From positions 2,852,001 through 2,916,000 of the forward strand of contig NZ_CP149817.1 in NCBI RefSeq assembly GCF_037935975.1: 64,000 nucleotides of DNA. Direction: 5' to 3'. Every line of letters begins with the position of its first letter. Within the stretch, counting starts at the first letter, position 1. The position numbers were made by a program, and so were the translations under genes. Source of the DNA: Teredinibacter turnerae (GTDB taxonomy: Bacteria > Pseudomonadota > Gammaproteobacteria > Pseudomonadales > Cellvibrionaceae). The notes under the pieces are model-generated. The model was not told the origin of the DNA, made no database searches, and saw only the letters and a program-made list of their open reading frames with translations. Shown in pieces: positions 36,802 through 47,547 of this stretch.

Positions 36802-39426
36802 TTAAGCACGCTCCAGCTTATCCGCCATTTTCAGGTAGCTGCGGTATCCGGAAATCGCCAACATGGATAGAGCACCAACAGCTAGCATGGGGGTGGCGTA
36901 GGGGTAAAAAAACGGGTTGCAACCCAACACCAGCAGAGCCAATAACACCGGACTCCAACGCAGGAGTAAAAAGGTTACGGGGTGGGCTTTCATAACTTTT
37001 CGTGTTGGGCAGTGTGTGTTATACAGCGCGTAAAAAATTAAATTAAAAACAATCAGTACAACTAACATCCACAACACAGCAATTCGGTTTGGGCAGGCGT
37101 AAGCGCACACAGATAGTACTTCTGTGGCGGCGGGTTCTTGCAAAGCGGCCGCCAACCAGCCCATGTTTTCCGTATCAACATAACCCACCTCGGTATCTCC
37201 ATACCCTAGCTTTAGGGTAAAATTGAAAATACTCATCACCGGATTTTCAATATCCGCTTTGCCTTTATCTGTCTGCGGTGTAAGTGGCAAGCTCCACAAA
37301 CCGATACCGCCAAAGTTATATTTTAAATAAGCCAGGTCATCAATAAACTGCCGATGCGGCTCCGCACTTTCTTCACCAAGAGTTAGCCGCCCCAGCACTG
37401 GAATAATTTTTTGTTGTGCTTCTACTCTGGCCTCGCCTTTAAATTCATTTTCCATTTGCATCCGCAGGCGTTTTTTTTGCTCACTGGATGGTTCATTGAG
37501 AAACACCAGTATATTTTTCACCTTCGGTGTTTCCAAACCAGGCACCGTCTGGTCAATTAGATCACTCGCAATAGGTTCATCACCCTTTTCAAGCTCGGAT
37601 GCAGCGGACTTAAGCTGCTCGTCGCGTGAAGCCACCATAAACAACTCGGTCAACTTGGCGAAGTAGCTCTGTGATAGTTCAACACTGGCGCCAACGCGGG
37701 TTTTCTGGTTCTCCAGACCCTTAATGTCGAGAAGCAGCCTGAGTTCAAGCTTCTCAAGTGCATCGTCTTGTTGTATCACGTCGTGCAGTCGCGACATATA
37801 GGTGAGTATTGCATTGGCGTTGTCACCGCGACCATAGTCGTTAAAATAGACAATAACGCCATTAATTCCGCCCCAGTGAGCAGCTTGCTCCTGTATTGAC
37901 TGTAACGTTTTGTAATGGCTCTCGGCATAGGAACGAATATCGTCAGTACCTCGCCAGGCTTTCCAGTTTTGCGCTACTACAACAATATCCCGCTGCACAT
38001 TAAAACGTTGTAACTCTCGCAGGTAGTTCTCAAATAGTCGCGAACTGGCCCAGTGCAGTTGGTCACTGACGGTGTTGTCCGATCCCAATGGCAACGCAAA
38101 GTAAGCCACCCGGCTGAACACGCCAAAATTCAGGTAGCCGGGATTAATCGATGGGAAACCTATTTGCTGATAGGCTTCCGACGCCAGCCAGTATGGATAA
38201 AACCCGATGGTTGTGCCTTTTAGTGGCAAGGCGCATTCACCGCACCCAGGCAAAGTCGATAATTCAATTTCACTCAATTCGCTGCGCAAGAACGGCTTGA
38301 TAGCCATAGACAATACGGCGTTTTGCACCTGACTCACATAGTCAGCAACACTGTGACAGGTTTCGGTATTGCAGATGTCGCAGGACTCCGGTGAGTTCGC
38401 GAGCAGCAGATCCGGACCAATTTCTGATTTAGTAAGCACAGAGCAAGCATAATTACCCGCACCGTCTTCCCCACCTGAGTCCAAGCTATCTACCGGGTCA
38501 GCGTCAGCTTGAAAGCGTTTAACCATGTCATCCGACAAGGGGCACGCAATTGCAACACCAGGCGTAGGTTTATCGGTTGCGCCAGCTGTTTTTTGTACAG
38601 CTGCTAACCCAATCTCACGCATCTGAGACAAGAGGTTTTCTACCGCCATGCTCAAGCCGTTTGCCGATGGGTACGCCGTATTCGCGAGGTTACCCAGACA
38701 ATCAGTCACGGAGGCATCTACCGACGGGAACACCACATCAAACGCGGTAGCATCATTAACTATCGCGTACCTGAGTGTTTCCTGTGGTGTTCGAACAGCA
38801 ATAGAGAGGGCACGATCACTTTCTTCTTTTTGAACAGAGGCCTGCTCCAGACTCTGCTGCACTTGTTGCGAAAAATACTGTGCCGGTACCGGCTGCCCGA
38901 TAGCTGGCAGCAATGCCTGCGCTGCGAGCGACAGATCTTGTTGACTGAGCTCGGCAATCGTTTGTGGCGAGACGGCGAGATAATGTTGTTGGGTGATAAA
39001 ACTCCGTATTTTTTGTGTCACGTCGTCGAGTATTTTCGGGCTGAAACCATCGATTTTTTCAAATTCCGAAGATAAATACGCCAGTGCACTATCCAGGGTA
39101 ACAAACTGATTGACCATCGGATTTTGCGCGGTGCTTACGGCGATTTCTCGAACCGCTCTATTTAGCTTTAACATCGTAACATCGCGAGGCAGCAGCATTA
39201 TTGGCTGTATGGGGCTGATACTTTTCTGCGTGCTTTCCTGCGGACCTTGCTGTGTATTTGGTTGTACTGTTTGCTCCGCACGTATAGCAACAGAACGTCC
39301 GCTTGGTATGACAGCATTAAGGCTCACTGCAGCTGACGCGTTTGCTGCAGTGTTCACGGTGCATAAACTGATAAAAACAAACAACACCGCTGCGAATCGA
39401 CGCGGTTTAAGTTCAGAGCGGGTCAA
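36802..39426 (-). CDS. Membrane-anchored GH18-like protein of the eCIS locus
   Basis: 874 residues. N-terminal signal-like helix (~11-30); ~35-400 helical, Gln/Ala-rich region with a Cys-rich patch (CDICNTETCHS, GCGECALP). A GH18-type barrel-like domain (~405-745) starts TTIGFYPYWLASEAY and includes GGINGVIVYFNDYG, where active GH18 enzymes have DxxDxDxE. Two to three helices at the C-terminus (~780-865). The catalytic Glu is not recognisable, so a binding or structural role is as likely as chitinase/glucosaminidase activity. TTG 39426 overlaps the ATPase stop (TTGA) and has GGAGGG 7 bases upstream. It might help the particle leave, or stay attached to, the producing cell (speculative). Confidence 0.7.
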   Translation of the reverse strand: MTRSELKPRRFAAVLFVFISLCTVNTAANASAAVSLNAVIPSGRSVAIRAEQTVQPNTQQGPQESTQKSISPIQPIMLLPRDVTMLKLNRAVREIAVSTAQNPMVNQFVTLDSALAYLSSEFEKIDGFSPKILDDVTQKIRSFITQQHYLAVSPQTIAELSQQDLSLAAQALLPAIGQPVPAQYFSQQVQQSLEQASVQKEESDRALSIAVRTPQETLRYAIVNDATAFDVVFPSVDASVTDCLGNLANTAYPSANGLSMAVENLLSQMREIGLAAVQKTAGATDKPTPGVAIACPLSDDMVKRFQADADPVDSLDSGGEDGAGNYACSVLTKSEIGPDLLLANSPESCDICNTETCHSVADYVSQVQNAVLSMAIKPFLRSELSEIELSTLPGCGECALPLKGTTIGFYPYWLASEAYQQIGFPSINPGYLNFGVFSRVAYFALPLGSDNTVSDQLHWASSRLFENYLRELQRFNVQRDIVVVAQNWKAWRGTDDIRSYAESHYKTLQSIQEQAAHWGGINGVIVYFNDYGRGDNANAILTYMSRLHDVIQQDDALEKLELRLLLDIKGLENQKTRVGASVELSQSYFAKLTELFMVASRDEQLKSAASELEKGDEPIASDLIDQTVPGLETPKVKNILVFLNEPSSEQKKRLRMQMENEFKGEARVEAQQKIIPVLGRLTLGEESAEPHRQFIDDLAYLKYNFGGIGLWSLPLTPQTDKGKADIENPVMSIFNFTLKLGYGDTEVGYVDTENMGWLAAALQEPAATEVLSVCAYACPNRIAVLWMLVVLIVFNLIFYALYNTHCPTRKVMKAHPVTFLLLRWSPVLLALLVLGCNPFFYPYATPMLAVGALSMLAISGYRSYLKMADKLERA

Positions 39427-40850
39427 GCCAATACCCTCCCCTGTTTTTTTATTTCCTTCGCAACGCCCTCCTCCAAGTCTTCTGTTGTTAACCTGCCATC
39501 ACCCCGTTTAACCATGCGAACAGCTGCATAGCGCACCACATTGACAATCGAACCACCCGCGATTTCGTACTCTTTGGCCAGCAATTTGAGATCGACCGAT
39601 GCGTCCAGACAATCCGCATTTAGAAAAGCATTTTCCCATAACGCCAATCGCTGATTAAAATCAGGCATAGGAAAATAGATGGCCGACTGAAATCGGCGAA
39701 AAAACGCATCATCGATATTCCCGCGTAAATTTGTAGCCAGCACCACAACTCCGGGAAAGCATTCTATTCGCTGCAACAGGTAGGCTACTTCCTGATTGGA
39801 ATGACGATCGTTAGAATTACTCGTTTCCGTGCGCTTGCCAAAAAGCGCATCCGCTTCGTCGAAAAACAATATCCAGTTGCGATTTTCTGCCTGCGTAAAA
39901 ATGGCCTCCAGATTTTTTTCGGTTTCACCGATATACTTTGATACCACCGCAGCCAAATCAACGCGGTAAACATCTGCCTTCATAGCCTGGCCTAACAAAC
40001 AGGCGGTCAGCGTTTTTCCCGTACCAGGCGGCCCATAGAACAGTGCCCGATAACCAGGTTTTATCGATTTATCCAAACCCAGATTTTGCATTATGTGTTT
40101 CTGGTGAAGTAGCCAGGTGCGCATGTGCTCTATATCGTCAAGGGTACGTTCTGCCAATACCAGATCGTCCCAGTTTAGACTGGTTGTTAAATGCGTAGCC
40201 GGGAAATGCATACTGAAGTCCGGCTTTTCACACGTGCCCGTGGTTACCTTGTGAAAATATTCGTTGGAAATACTAATCGCTGCCGACAGATAAGCTTCGT
40301 CAAATTCCGCCGAATGCACCCGCAACACTCCGCAGCGGGTGAAATAGTGGTCCTTTTCCAGCATGGCGATAACATCTAAGCGATCACCGAGTTTATCCCC
40401 TGCAATCAGGAACGCAGCCGTTTCACCGGTTGGCAGGAATCCGCCGTGCACTTTGCCTCGCCACCCACCAAATTCACTGTACGGGCGATCTATCTGGGGA
40501 TCGCGAATAAGTAATAAATTTAGCGCCTGTGGCCGTAGATGAGGCACCAGTGCCAGCATGAAAAGCAGCCGCTCCCGACTGCCCATGCCAAAAGCGCGAA
40601 CGACATCGCCATAGCTGGAGGTGCAGTGCGTTATGTCTGGCGGTTCAATTTCCGTAATGGAGGTGTAGTCACATTCATTGCAAAAATATAGCGCTAACCG
40701 TGTTTCCAACACACGGGCAAACCAGGCAAGCTCACGTTCCAGCGCCAAGGCATTGCGCTCGGCCTGAGTGCATATTGCGATATCTACAAGAGGCTGCTCC
40801 TCATAGGCAACGCTATTCAAGCGAATGTAGCCATCTTTGTCTGCAAACAT
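39423..40850 (-). CDS. eCIS AAA+ ATPase (Afp15/Pvc15-like)
   Basis: About 475 residues. N-terminal ~190-residue domain specific to eCIS ATPases, then a AAA+ module: Walker A YGPPGTGKTLTA, Walker B WILFFDEADALFG, sensor-1 VLATNLRGN, and arginine finger FFRRF. Afp15/Pvc15 proteins are required for particle assembly or stability. ATG 40850 is preferred (GGA 7 bases before it) over TTG 40871. Lies directly after the tape-measure gene. Confidence 0.92.
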   Translation of the reverse strand: MFADKDGYIRLNSVAYEEQPLVDIAICTQAERNALALERELAWFARVLETRLALYFCNECDYTSITEIEPPDITHCTSSYGDVVRAFGMGSRERLLFMLALVPHLRPQALNLLLIRDPQIDRPYSEFGGWRGKVHGGFLPTGETAAFLIAGDKLGDRLDVIAMLEKDHYFTRCGVLRVHSAEFDEAYLSAAISISNEYFHKVTTGTCEKPDFSMHFPATHLTTSLNWDDLVLAERTLDDIEHMRTWLLHQKHIMQNLGLDKSIKPGYRALFYGPPGTGKTLTACLLGQAMKADVYRVDLAAVVSKYIGETEKNLEAIFTQAENRNWILFFDEADALFGKRTETSNSNDRHSNQEVAYLLQRIECFPGVVVLATNLRGNIDDAFFRRFQSAIYFPMPDFNQRLALWENAFLNADCLDASVDLKLLAKEYEIAGGSIVNVVRYAAVRMVKRGDGRLTTEDLEEGVAKEIKKQGRVLA

Positions 40851-40921
40851 AGTTTTTTCCGTTGGATACAAAGCTTCGATATAAATGAATTGGTGTTGTT
40901 AGCGCCGATGTCACAACCCCA

Positions 40922-43900
40922 TCAATCGTTACGCCAGTGCACGTGAATAGCATCCGCCATAAACGGAAATTTAATGATGTTAAAATTCCACGGCAATCGA
41001 TCGATCAACACATCAACGCCGCGCTCTTCAACCTCCAGCAACCATCCTTTTTCCTCTCGCCACAATAAAGCACCATCGCGCATAAGGAACGTTTCTCGCA
41101 TCCCGGCGATGCTGGTGGCACCAATTGCACTCCAATGTTGAATAACCGCATCCAGCAGTTCATCGCACATCGTAACTTCAGAGCTTGACAATGACTCGAA
41201 TGATACTTTTTCCCGCACAGGCAAGCCCAATAGAGCGCAGATTAACCCTGTATTTACCGAGGGCTGACGGTCATTGCTCACTGTAGATGGGACCTGCTCT
41301 CCCGTCGCCAGATATAAGAGTACCTGACATGCCTTAAACTGGTGTGATTGAATAATTAAGTCATCTTTGGCGCATCCCAATCGGTTGAGCAAAACGGGAA
41401 TATAGGGCGCGAGCAGCACTAGCCCACAATACGAAACGATAGATGGCGTATGTGCATTAGTGTCCGACTTAACGTCAGCCTCTACCTTCGCACGGTCATC
41501 AACCTCCGTATTTAGCTTGGGCAAGCCAAGATCGCTCGCGGTTAGTGAGCTGATTACCTGCTGCGTCTCACGAAGTATCTCGGAGCGAATTTGGAAACCT
41601 GGATTATGGATAAGGCGGCTACAATACTGGCTGAACCGTTCCAGTTCGAACTGCCTCGCGTTCGGTTGCCAGATCCGAAACACTTGGAAAAACACCTGCT
41701 GAACGAACAAGTCGACGCTCACGCAGCCCGGATGAAGAAGTTGTCTGGCAAGATAATGATAGGCGATACAGCGCCAACGAGATTCTGTTACCAAGTGGTT
41801 GAATTTAATCGAACCAAGGCTGTTGTTCGACGCATTTTCACAGCCTTCAATTAGCAAATGTAAGAGCTGGAGCACCGGATATAAAATCCGCATTTTATCG
41901 AGCGAGTAACTGTAAGCCCAACTGAGCAGCGTCGCTTCGCCCACCCATACCAGTTTACCCGCCTCAGATAGTGACGTGGCGAGAGACTGAATTCTTTCCT
42001 TACAAAGGGAATGCTCTATCTCCCACGGGTGTTCGGATTTTTTATCCACACGGTGGTTGGCTTCACTGCTGGTAATACTGTGCAAATTTTCAGCGCTCGG
42101 TCTAGCGGCTTGCGCCTCGAGATCATTCGCGATTGGCCCAAGTAAAGCACGCGGCTCCTTGTTTGAGTGGTCGCCAGCAGCTTTCGCCTGCGCCCGCTGC
42201 AAGGTACTTTCCAGATCAAGATTCACTTGCGCTAATATATCTTCGATCAGTACCGTATAAAAAAACTGTTGGTTGCTGCAGCGCTCAGCGTAGCTTTGTA
42301 TGGCAGCCATAAGCGTACTGGTGCGCGCGCGTTCGAGACCACCAGCGCCAATAAAACAACGAACCAAAAGCACTAGACTGTCACGATCAATACGGGAGCA
42401 GATCATACTCAATATATGCGGATGAGACCGACAATAATCGCTAAACCGCTTAAAATAGATATAGTGCCCTGCGGCAATAAAACGCAGCGCTTTGTGTAAA
42501 TCAGCCACTTTTGGCGGGGTACCCGGGCCAATTATTTGTTGCAGTGTTTCAACAGCCTTAGCCGCGAGATGGCCGTACTCCGCTTCGCCCAAAGGAGATC
42601 TTTTTTCGGTTAAATATTTTTCTCGCAAATGCTGTTCTGACATTTGCTTCTCTGCTAAATGCTGCATAGCCGATCCGGCGCCAGGCTCGATCGAATGCTT
42701 TTGACTCTCCAACGCTAAACCATCGCCTGCGATGAGCCGCCACTCATCCACAAGGGGCTGCGGTAAACCGGCCTGGTCACACGAGTGGCCTATACATTGC
42801 AACGCGCCCACATAATTCAGATTAAAATGACGACACAAAGAACGCAAAAAGTACCTGGCATAGCTACGACGATTAAAGACACTGCCACGTTGGTCCACTA
42901 TAAAATTAAATGTCAGCTCTCTAAGCAGTGAAAAAACCTTTTCACTCTGACTGGAGACAGAGGAGGTAAGTTTTGGCAGAAAATCAGTATTCTTCGCCCC
43001 TGCCAAAAGCGTTAATTGGTGTATCTGGCCAGAAGATGACCATATTTTTTGCAAAAACTCCGCATTCTCGGGCTCTAACACCGACAACAGATTCAACTGT
43101 ACTGTCACAGGAATACGATGAATAAACTGCTTACGATAGATCGCACTTTGTAGTAAAACGCGAGTCATCGAAAATAAATACCTCGTGTGCTCCGCTTTTA
43201 GCCGCGCCCAGTCGTCTTCGGTTAATTGCCACTCGCCCTGCTGAATAGAATCGACAAAAAGACCAAACAACTGTTTATCGGCATCTGATAATGGATAATC
43301 CTTACCGTCACTTGCGGCACCCGACTTGCCAGAATACTCTAAATCTGCAACATGGCGGTTAAGCAAGCTCGCCAGGTCCCAATACGCAGGCTGGTTGCGG
43401 CGAGCATCTTCCGCGAGCTTCACTAATAGATCAGAAAGGCTATTTAATTTGTCGGACCGACCTGATGAGCGGGCTTTTGTCAAATAATCGAAGTAGTGTT
43501 TTCCCATCCGGGAAAGCACAGAAGTAGAATCTTGACGCGCAAGCATACTATCGCAGAGAAACCACTCTACAAAAAACTCATTGAAACAGAATGATTTTCC
43601 CGGTAATAACTGGTCATGCAGTTTTACCATGGCGGGTAATAGATAGCGTATCTCGCCAGATACTGAGTTGCTTAGACTAGCGCAGAGTTCACTTAGGAGC
43701 GACTTCGGCACCGCCTTCAGAGCCTGCTGCAAACGTTCTATTCCTTGTTTTTCTGCCACCTGCTTAATCATTGCAATAAGCTTGTCAGGCGCGTGCTCCA
43801 ACACATACCTGAATTGGGCAACAAGTGCATCACGTTGCACCAGGTTTTGATCGGAATGCACATTACCTAATCCGACAAACCACGACCGTAATTTTTTGAG

Positions 43901-45073
43901 TGCTCTCTGTACATCGAGACGAGATACTCCCGAATCAGCCTGTAGACCAGGCAAAGAAGCGGGTTCTGAACTACTAGGCTGCTGGTTCGCAGCGTCTGAG
44001 CCTTTCGATCCTACTTCATATTTTCCGGGCAGAACTGAGGAAACAGCAAGAATCTCAAGCAAATCCGATTTAATTGGATTAGCCACGTCACTCTGTGCCA
44101 CCAGGGCATACATCCAGCGACTAAGTTTTTCCGTGCCCAAATTGTGCCTCTGTGCAAGTTGGCGCACTAAAGAACGCATATACATCTTTCGATTAAACTG
44201 ACTCCCACGCTCACACACGAGATACGTCAGCGTAAAATCGACAGCAACACTCCGTGACAACTTAGTCGCAGATAGAATATCTCGATCAGATTTGCCCGTC
44301 TCTTGAACCAGCTCGGCAATAGTCTCATCCTGAATTCGCTTTCCATGCGTATTCGTGGTACCAGCCAACAGGCCTGCTGCTTTGATAAACATCAGCATGT
44401 AGCCAGCATGTACAGAGTCAAGCTGTTTAATGATCCATTCCTGCTGGTGTTGAGTAAATGCCTCCGCTACTCGTCGGCGGGATTCCGCATTTTGCAACAC
44501 CCGTCTCAAAGCATCAGCGAAATTATAGGTTGCTGAAAAAGTCGAGTTTTTGTTCAGCGCCATAAGTTCTTGAAATAGATTATCATTCAAAGAAGCGCAC
44601 GCAGAGGTGTTGAAGATATCTTTCAGAAGTCGCTCTGCCGATACCGCGTGCGCTCTGTTCGCCCCACTCGCACGGTTCGCAAGAGACGATTCTCTAGAAC
44701 TGACCGGCTCCAATCGGCTTTTCTTTAACGCAACGATGTATTCAATAGCATCATTTATTTCGGATCTGAACTGCGCTATAAACGCGGCTTCGAATTCCTC
44801 CCAATTAGACGCCTCTATTGACAGACTGATTTCCTTGATATGTAAGTTATCAATGGTGGCATTCTTGAAACCTCTTTCATTCGATACGCGGCTATCGAAC
44901 ACGCTCTCCGGGCTACTAGAACCTCGACGCTCTAGCAAACTTTCCGCATCTTTAAGAATGTTGTCTGTATGTTTAAGCAGCTTCTCGCGAGCAAAAAATT
45001 CGACTTGATCGGTAGGAACATCTTCCATCAGTCGATGGCAAATTGTGAAGTCCACGCGCTGAATGCTATTCAC
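40922..45073 (-). CDS. eCIS tape-measure protein (Afp14/CIS_TMP-like)
   Basis: 1383 residues, mostly helical, with charged and Leu-rich repeats throughout. The N-terminus has the CIS_TMP pattern (IQRVDFTICHRLMEDV and a following LLKHTDNILKDAE helix). Position between the second baseplate protein and the ATPase matches Afp14/Pvc14, which sets particle length. At 1383 residues it is longer than I would expect for such proteins; if the one-residue-to-helical-rise relation holds, a long particle is implied (inference). Start GTG 45073 overlaps the upstream TGA by four bases. Confidence 0.8.
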   Translation of the reverse strand: MNSIQRVDFTICHRLMEDVPTDQVEFFAREKLLKHTDNILKDAESLLERRGSSSPESVFDSRVSNERGFKNATIDNLHIKEISLSIEASNWEEFEAAFIAQFRSEINDAIEYIVALKKSRLEPVSSRESSLANRASGANRAHAVSAERLLKDIFNTSACASLNDNLFQELMALNKNSTFSATYNFADALRRVLQNAESRRRVAEAFTQHQQEWIIKQLDSVHAGYMLMFIKAAGLLAGTTNTHGKRIQDETIAELVQETGKSDRDILSATKLSRSVAVDFTLTYLVCERGSQFNRKMYMRSLVRQLAQRHNLGTEKLSRWMYALVAQSDVANPIKSDLLEILAVSSVLPGKYEVGSKGSDAANQQPSSSEPASLPGLQADSGVSRLDVQRALKKLRSWFVGLGNVHSDQNLVQRDALVAQFRYVLEHAPDKLIAMIKQVAEKQGIERLQQALKAVPKSLLSELCASLSNSVSGEIRYLLPAMVKLHDQLLPGKSFCFNEFFVEWFLCDSMLARQDSTSVLSRMGKHYFDYLTKARSSGRSDKLNSLSDLLVKLAEDARRNQPAYWDLASLLNRHVADLEYSGKSGAASDGKDYPLSDADKQLFGLFVDSIQQGEWQLTEDDWARLKAEHTRYLFSMTRVLLQSAIYRKQFIHRIPVTVQLNLLSVLEPENAEFLQKIWSSSGQIHQLTLLAGAKNTDFLPKLTSSVSSQSEKVFSLLRELTFNFIVDQRGSVFNRRSYARYFLRSLCRHFNLNYVGALQCIGHSCDQAGLPQPLVDEWRLIAGDGLALESQKHSIEPGAGSAMQHLAEKQMSEQHLREKYLTEKRSPLGEAEYGHLAAKAVETLQQIIGPGTPPKVADLHKALRFIAAGHYIYFKRFSDYCRSHPHILSMICSRIDRDSLVLLVRCFIGAGGLERARTSTLMAAIQSYAERCSNQQFFYTVLIEDILAQVNLDLESTLQRAQAKAAGDHSNKEPRALLGPIANDLEAQAARPSAENLHSITSSEANHRVDKKSEHPWEIEHSLCKERIQSLATSLSEAGKLVWVGEATLLSWAYSYSLDKMRILYPVLQLLHLLIEGCENASNNSLGSIKFNHLVTESRWRCIAYHYLARQLLHPGCVSVDLFVQQVFFQVFRIWQPNARQFELERFSQYCSRLIHNPGFQIRSEILRETQQVISSLTASDLGLPKLNTEVDDRAKVEADVKSDTNAHTPSIVSYCGLVLLAPYIPVLLNRLGCAKDDLIIQSHQFKACQVLLYLATGEQVPSTVSNDRQPSVNTGLICALLGLPVREKVSFESLSSSEVTMCDELLDAVIQHWSAIGATSIAGMRETFLMRDGALLWREEKGWLLEVEERGVDVLIDRLPWNFNIIKFPFMADAIHVHWRND

Positions 45074-47547
45074 CTCAAGCCACCTTCTGCTAGCTTGGTT
45101 AGCATACGAAGGAGCTTTGCAGAGAGAAAATTAAATTTACGGTGATCTGTCCTCCCTACGCGCACATCGCACCAATTTTTAAACAAAACCTCAAACCGCT
45201 CCATCGTGGAAAAATCAAGCCAGAATACCTGGGTATACATGTGCGCTGGAGACTCCTGCAGTACAAGATCCTCGACATAACGACGAAATTCCGCTTCTAC
45301 GAACCGAGCGGACCAGCCAGCCACAACCAGACTTTGCGTGTTCGCAAAAGGAGTAATCGATGCTACTTTATCTACAGCGGGCTGCCAGTCTTTTGAAACA
45401 GGCAGCAATAGCTGGTGCTCCAATAGATGAAAGCCTTCCATATCGCTGTTCAGCGTTTGGATAAATTGACACAAGCCATTGGCCGTAATGGCGGCATCGT
45501 GTTCTGATTTAGTTGACACCAAGTAGAGCCAGTTTTCTCGCGAACCTCGCCCCAAGTTGATGTACAACCGGGTTATTGAATGCTGATCCGATACTTTAAT
45601 ACGGTAGCTCGCCAAATTGGCGCCGGCGCGAAAGAGCAGGGTTCGAAGATTTTTCAAATGACCAAAAACGTGGTTCCTTACCTGGTGGTAGACTTTTTTA
45701 CTGGTTGGTTCGTCAACGGAAACACCAGGCACTGGCCTTAAGTTTCTTGTTTCATCCGCTGCCAGACTATGACCTATATTTTCGTAAAAACTCGTTGCAA
45801 ACCGCGTCTCTTGTTTTGCGTTATTAGCGTTGAAGTGAAAGCCTAAATCACCTTCCTGGTGGTTTAACCCAGCGCGAACCAGCGGATAAACGGTAGACAA
45901 CCGTCGTTCACTTAATCCCAGTTTTATCCGTACATGTTTCTCCAGAGTGGACTGGTTTGTTGTTCCCCAGGTTTTCTCTGCGAAGTTTGTACCGGCCGCT
46001 CTATCCCTAGCTAGCGTGCCTATATGCTCAACATATTTCTGCTTACACGCTAACAATTGTTCGGCTCGTGCCAGCTCAGAAAAATAGGGATTGTTAAAAT
46101 CCCAGGCAAAACTCTCCTTTTCACGCCCATTCATAGCCGCCAGAAAATCCAATACACGTGCCTTGCGCGGGCTGTAGTTCTGGTAGGCTTCGAGAGAGTC
46201 TAAAAATTCAACGCCCGGCGATGATTGGTAAATTTGCGCTACGAAGCCGTCCAGTTTGCCAGTGGGATAAACGCGCTTAACTTGGGTATCCGTCGACAAA
46301 AAAGTCTTTGTGCTATCGAGCATCGCAAGATGATCAACAAGCAATTGATCGAACAGGGTAAGATAGCCTTTAAGTTGCTTGGCTTGCCCCTTCCGTTGTG
46401 GAGATGCACTTGCTGGGAGTCCAAACGCATTAATACCATAGTTTGCTGGAAAGTGATTCTGTACCGATATATACGATAACAATTCCTTATGTGGGGCAGC
46501 GATACTCTCCGTGGGAGGCGCATCGCGTTGCATTCTACGTTGTAGCTGATGTGCTTCCTCTAAACTATGTATCAATTCCTGTATACCAGCCGCATCGACA
46601 CTTACCTGACGGTTGCGCACAAACACACGTATAGCGCTCGCTCCAACAATAGTCGACAACTGTAATCGCAACGCGTATCGCGGGTCTGCGAACACGCTTG
46701 AACTCACCGGCTTGTCGAGCCTGCCGTCCGCAGTAACGCCTATCAGTGCGAGGTGGCTGGTAGTGACGACCCCCGGAACTTTGTGAATCTCATTCAAGAG
46801 CGCAACCATCGGTTCGCCGGTTACGTGAAATTTCGCGGTAACAAGATAGCTCAGCACACAAAAATACATCGCCGCTAGCGCTTGTTCTACTTTACCTGAC
46901 TCGCCCACCTCTTCGTTGAAATAGATATCACCTGAGAGCGCCACATTCACACGCTTTGTCGGTACAACAGCAAATAAAGCGTTGCCCAGATTTCGCACCC
47001 TATGGTATTGGGTAACAACCTTCGTTTTAAGTTCTTGCATCTGCTTGGACGAGTTGGAACTTGCCCAGGCAGTAACATATATTTTGTGCAGCCAGGGTAA
47101 TGTGCAACTAACTTCAGATGCCTTGGTTTTCACCTTGGTTTCCTGAATTGACGCGGATGCAAGCTCAGGAATCTTTCTACACAAATAATCCGCGATTTCA
47201 GTGGCGGTGAGTGGCCGCATCTGAAATGCGTCGTCTGGAGCAGATAACCCGTGCTGTCTCAAGCCCAACTCATGGTTTTCGTCTGCGAGTAGATTTTCTA
47301 TGGCATAGTCGGTGCGATGGTTAATATCGGTTAATGCGTAGCACAAACTCTCTAGAATAGTAATGCCTGGGTCGTGAAGGTTGTAATCCGTCCAACGACT
47401 TGCAGCAAGCTTTTGTACTGCATCCACCATCGTTTTTCGCAGTTGCTCAAAATCACTCGATCCCCTGCGTTTAACCAGCGTTAAAGCCGGTGAAGTCTTA
47501 GCATTTACATTGTCAGAAATACGTTCGGCTTTTAAGGGCTTAATCAT
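45070..47547 (-). CDS. eCIS baseplate protein 2 (Afp12/Pvc12-like)
   Basis: About 825 residues. N-terminal segment with WTDYNLHDPGITILESLCYALTDI, the wedge/J-like pattern of Afp11/12 proteins, followed by a large region of unknown fold. ATG 47547 has GAGG 8 bases upstream and overlaps the upstream stop by 8 bases; a TTG or ATG at 47601 would give a longer, less likely product. It follows the first baseplate protein and fibre-like protein, as in Afp11-12 order. It should form part of the wedge around the spike. Confidence 0.85.
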   Translation of the reverse strand: MIKPLKAERISDNVNAKTSPALTLVKRRGSSDFEQLRKTMVDAVQKLAASRWTDYNLHDPGITILESLCYALTDINHRTDYAIENLLADENHELGLRQHGLSAPDDAFQMRPLTATEIADYLCRKIPELASASIQETKVKTKASEVSCTLPWLHKIYVTAWASSNSSKQMQELKTKVVTQYHRVRNLGNALFAVVPTKRVNVALSGDIYFNEEVGESGKVEQALAAMYFCVLSYLVTAKFHVTGEPMVALLNEIHKVPGVVTTSHLALIGVTADGRLDKPVSSSVFADPRYALRLQLSTIVGASAIRVFVRNRQVSVDAAGIQELIHSLEEAHQLQRRMQRDAPPTESIAAPHKELLSYISVQNHFPANYGINAFGLPASASPQRKGQAKQLKGYLTLFDQLLVDHLAMLDSTKTFLSTDTQVKRVYPTGKLDGFVAQIYQSSPGVEFLDSLEAYQNYSPRKARVLDFLAAMNGREKESFAWDFNNPYFSELARAEQLLACKQKYVEHIGTLARDRAAGTNFAEKTWGTTNQSTLEKHVRIKLGLSERRLSTVYPLVRAGLNHQEGDLGFHFNANNAKQETRFATSFYENIGHSLAADETRNLRPVPGVSVDEPTSKKVYHQVRNHVFGHLKNLRTLLFRAGANLASYRIKVSDQHSITRLYINLGRGSRENWLYLVSTKSEHDAAITANGLCQFIQTLNSDMEGFHLLEHQLLLPVSKDWQPAVDKVASITPFANTQSLVVAGWSARFVEAEFRRYVEDLVLQESPAHMYTQVFWLDFSTMERFEVLFKNWCDVRVGRTDHRKFNFLSAKLLRMLTKLAEGGLR

